The notes beneath the pieces are model-generated. The model made no database searches, was not told where the DNA came from, and was given only the letters and a program-made list of their open reading frames with translations. Position numbers and translations under genes: made by a program. Positions 39,985 to 41,468 of a stretch of DNA of 41,468 bases are shown in pieces. The DNA is from an uncultured bacterium (lineage in GTDB: Bacteria; Bacillota; Clostridia; Oscillospirales; Acutalibacteraceae): assembly GCA_905215055.1 (NCBI GenBank), contig CAJMOH010000023.1, positions 1 to 41,468 of the forward strand, written 5' to 3'. Numbering within the stretch: position 1 is the stretch's first letter; each line of letters starts with the position of its first letter.

Positions 39985-41468
39985 CTACTCATCCAGCTTC
40001 AGCACGGACATGAACGCCTCCTGGGGGACTTCTACGCTGCCCAGCTGGCGCATGCGCTTTTTGCCCTCCTTCTGCTTCTCCAGCAGCTTCTTCTTCCGGG
40101 TGATGTCGCCGCCGTAGCACTTGGCCAGCACGTCTTTGCGCAGGGCCTTCACCGTCTCCCGGGCGATAATCTTGCCTCCCACGCAGGCCTGGATGGGCAC
40201 CTCGAACAGCTGGCGGGGAATCTTCTCCTTCAGCTTCTCCGCCATCTTCCTGGCCCGGGGATAGGCCTTGTCCGCGTGGATGATGAAGCTCAAAGCGTCC
40301 ACAATCTCCCCGTTGAGCATGATGTCCAGCTTCACCAGCTTGCTGGGCTGATAGCCCATCAGCTCGTAGTCAAAGCTGGCGTAGCCCCGGGTGCGGGACT
40401 TCAGCGCGTCGAAAAAGTCGTAGACAATTTCGTTTAAGGGCAGCTCATAGTGGATGTCCACCCGGTCGGTGTCCAGGTACTTCATGTCCTTGAACACCCC
40501 CCGGCGCTCCTGGCACAGCTCCATAATGTTCCCCACATACTCCGAGGGGGAGTAGATGTGGGCGTTGCAGATGGGCTCCTGGGCGCTCTGGATCAGGGTG
40601 GGGTCCGGGTAGTTGGTGGGGTTGTCAATGGAGATCTCGCTGCCGTCGGTGAGCTTCAGCTTGTACACCACGCTGGGGGCGGTGGTGATCAGATCCAGGT
40701 CGTACTCCCGCTCCAGCCGCTCCTGGATGATCTCCATGTGCAACAGCCCCAAGAAGCCGCACCGGAAGCCAAAGCCCAGGGCCACGGAGGTCTCCGGCTC
40801 GAAGGTGAGGGAGGCGTCGTTCAGCTGCAATTTTTCCAGGGCGTCCCGCAGGTCGGTGTAGTGGGCGCCGTCGGCGGGGTAGATGCCGCAGAACACCATG
40901 GGCTGTACCGCCCGGTACCCCTCCAGGGGTTCGGCGGCGGGGCGGTCCTTCAGGGTGACGGTGTCGCCCACTCGGGCCTGGCGCACGTCCTTGATGGAGG
41001 CGGCAATGTATCCCACCTCTCCGGCGTAGAGGGCGTCGGCGGGCTCCAGACTGGTGGCCCGGAGAAAGCCGCACTCCACCACGGTAAACTCCCCGCCGGT
41101 GGCCATCATGCGGATGGTGTCTCCCGGCCGCACCTGGCCGTCCTTGATGCGGACATACACAATCACGCCCCGGTAGGAGTCGTAGTAGGAGTCGAAGATC
41201 AAGGCCCGCAGGGGGTCGTTCTCGCTGCCGCCGGGGGCGGGAATATCGGTGACAATGCGCTCCATCACCTCCTGGATGTTCTCCCCGGTTTTGGCGGAGA
41301 TCCGGGGGGCGTCCATGGCCGGAATGCCGATGACGTCCTCAATCTCGTGGGCCACCCGGTCCGGGTCGGCGCTGGGCAAATCGATCTTGTTGATGACGGG
41401 GACAATCTCCAGCCCCGCGTCCACCGCCAGATAGGTGTTGGCCAGGGTCTGGGCCTCAATGCCCTGAG
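39985..41468 (-). CDS. lepA: Elongation factor 4 (LepA), C-terminal part
   Basis: The frame is open to the window edge; 493 codons are inside and roughly the first 105-110 residues (G1 to G3) are missing. Visible features are the G4 motif VINKIDLPSADPDR, ISAKTGENIQEVMERIV, the LepA-typical FLGLLHMEIIQERLEREYDL, and the C-terminal unique domain ending KKKLLEKQKEGKKRMRQLGS then VEVPQEAFMSVLKLDE. LepA binds ribosomes and is thought to remodel stalled elongation or help initiation. It is convergent with hemW, whereas in many Firmicutes the two are codirectional. Confidence 0.95.
   Translation of the reverse strand, partial: QGIEAQTLANTYLAVDAGLEIVPVINKIDLPSADPDRVAHEIEDVIGIPAMDAPRISAKTGENIQEVMERIVTDIPAPGGSENDPLRALIFDSYYDSYRGVIVYVRIKDGQVRPGDTIRMMATGGEFTVVECGFLRATSLEPADALYAGEVGYIAASIKDVRQARVGDTVTLKDRPAAEPLEGYRAVQPMVFCGIYPADGAHYTDLRDALEKLQLNDASLTFEPETSVALGFGFRCGFLGLLHMEIIQERLEREYDLDLITTAPSVVYKLKLTDGSEISIDNPTNYPDPTLIQSAQEPICNAHIYSPSEYVGNIMELCQERRGVFKDMKYLDTDRVDIHYELPLNEIVYDFFDALKSRTRGYASFDYELMGYQPSKLVKLDIMLNGEIVDALSFIIHADKAYPRARKMAEKLKEKIPRQLFEVPIQACVGGKIIARETVKALRKDVLAKCYGGDITRKKKLLEKQKEGKKRMRQLGSVEVPQEAFMSVLKLDE

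Overview
The window looks like a chromosomal segment of a high-GC gut Clostridia, most likely Oscillospiraceae (Flavonifractor / Oscillibacter / Intestinimonas type). The reasons are a low-GC-Firmicute style fatty-acid cluster with FabK as the only enoyl reductase seen, strong AGGAGG ribosome sites, GC-rich codon use, SipW-like and DUF6062-like proteins, an FucO/FucI-type sugar module, and families of structured intergenic repeats. The genus is an inference. All identifications rest on reading motifs by eye; no database was searched.

Layout. 1-9820: type II fatty-acid synthesis, an SDR tail then fabH-fabK-fabD-fabG-fabF-accB, a ~600-bp structured repeat block containing a predicted terminator, then fabZ-accC-accD-accA. 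No acyl carrier protein gene and no FapR/FabT-like regulator lies within it. 9964-12382: two overlapping rRNA methyltransferase genes (RlmD-like, RlmI-like). 12383-12885: a second copy of the composite repeat block. 12886-16431: a run of same-strand genes (small membrane protein, unknown protein, DAHP synthase, nucleoside phosphorylase, MazG-like pyrophosphohydrolase, TetR regulator). 16467-17050: a small gene divergent from an XRE regulator. 17212-20791: FucO-like alcohol dehydrogenase followed by a hairpin element and a second, synonymously diverged copy of the fucO 3' end, then a TIM-barrel protein and an MFS transporter on the minus strand. 20994-26877: HAD-GNAT fusion, SipW-like protein, membrane-anchored alpha/beta hydrolase and two tandem MATE pumps. 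27082-28572: a fucose/arabinose isomerase-family enzyme. 28662-35854, minus strand: two tiny one-TM proteins, a divergent EF-G paralogue, and an operon rlmB -> large P-type-ATPase-like protein with degenerate catalytic motifs. 36626-39550: DUF6062-like protein, OGG1-type glycosylase and HemW. The window ends in LepA, minus strand and cut by the edge.

How the genes work together. The left block builds malonyl-CoA (AccABCD) and elongates acyl chains (FabD, H, F, G, Z, K). FucO, the FucI-family isomerase and an MFS carrier suggest deoxy-sugar use, though they sit in separate transcription units.

Most worth a second look: (i) two intergenic repeat families whose copies differ in sequence but keep base pairing (stem at 5848-5864, 6078-6094 and 39606-39622; three-hairpin element at 6173-6328 and 12649-12796); (ii) the 1114-residue P-type-ATPase-like pseudoenzyme co-transcribed with rlmB; (iii) the duplicated fucO 3' end; (iv) an AT-rich cluster of DnaA-box-like sites at 36114-36533; (v) an EF-G paralogue with altered G3 and G4 motifs; and (vi) a HAD-GNAT fusion.
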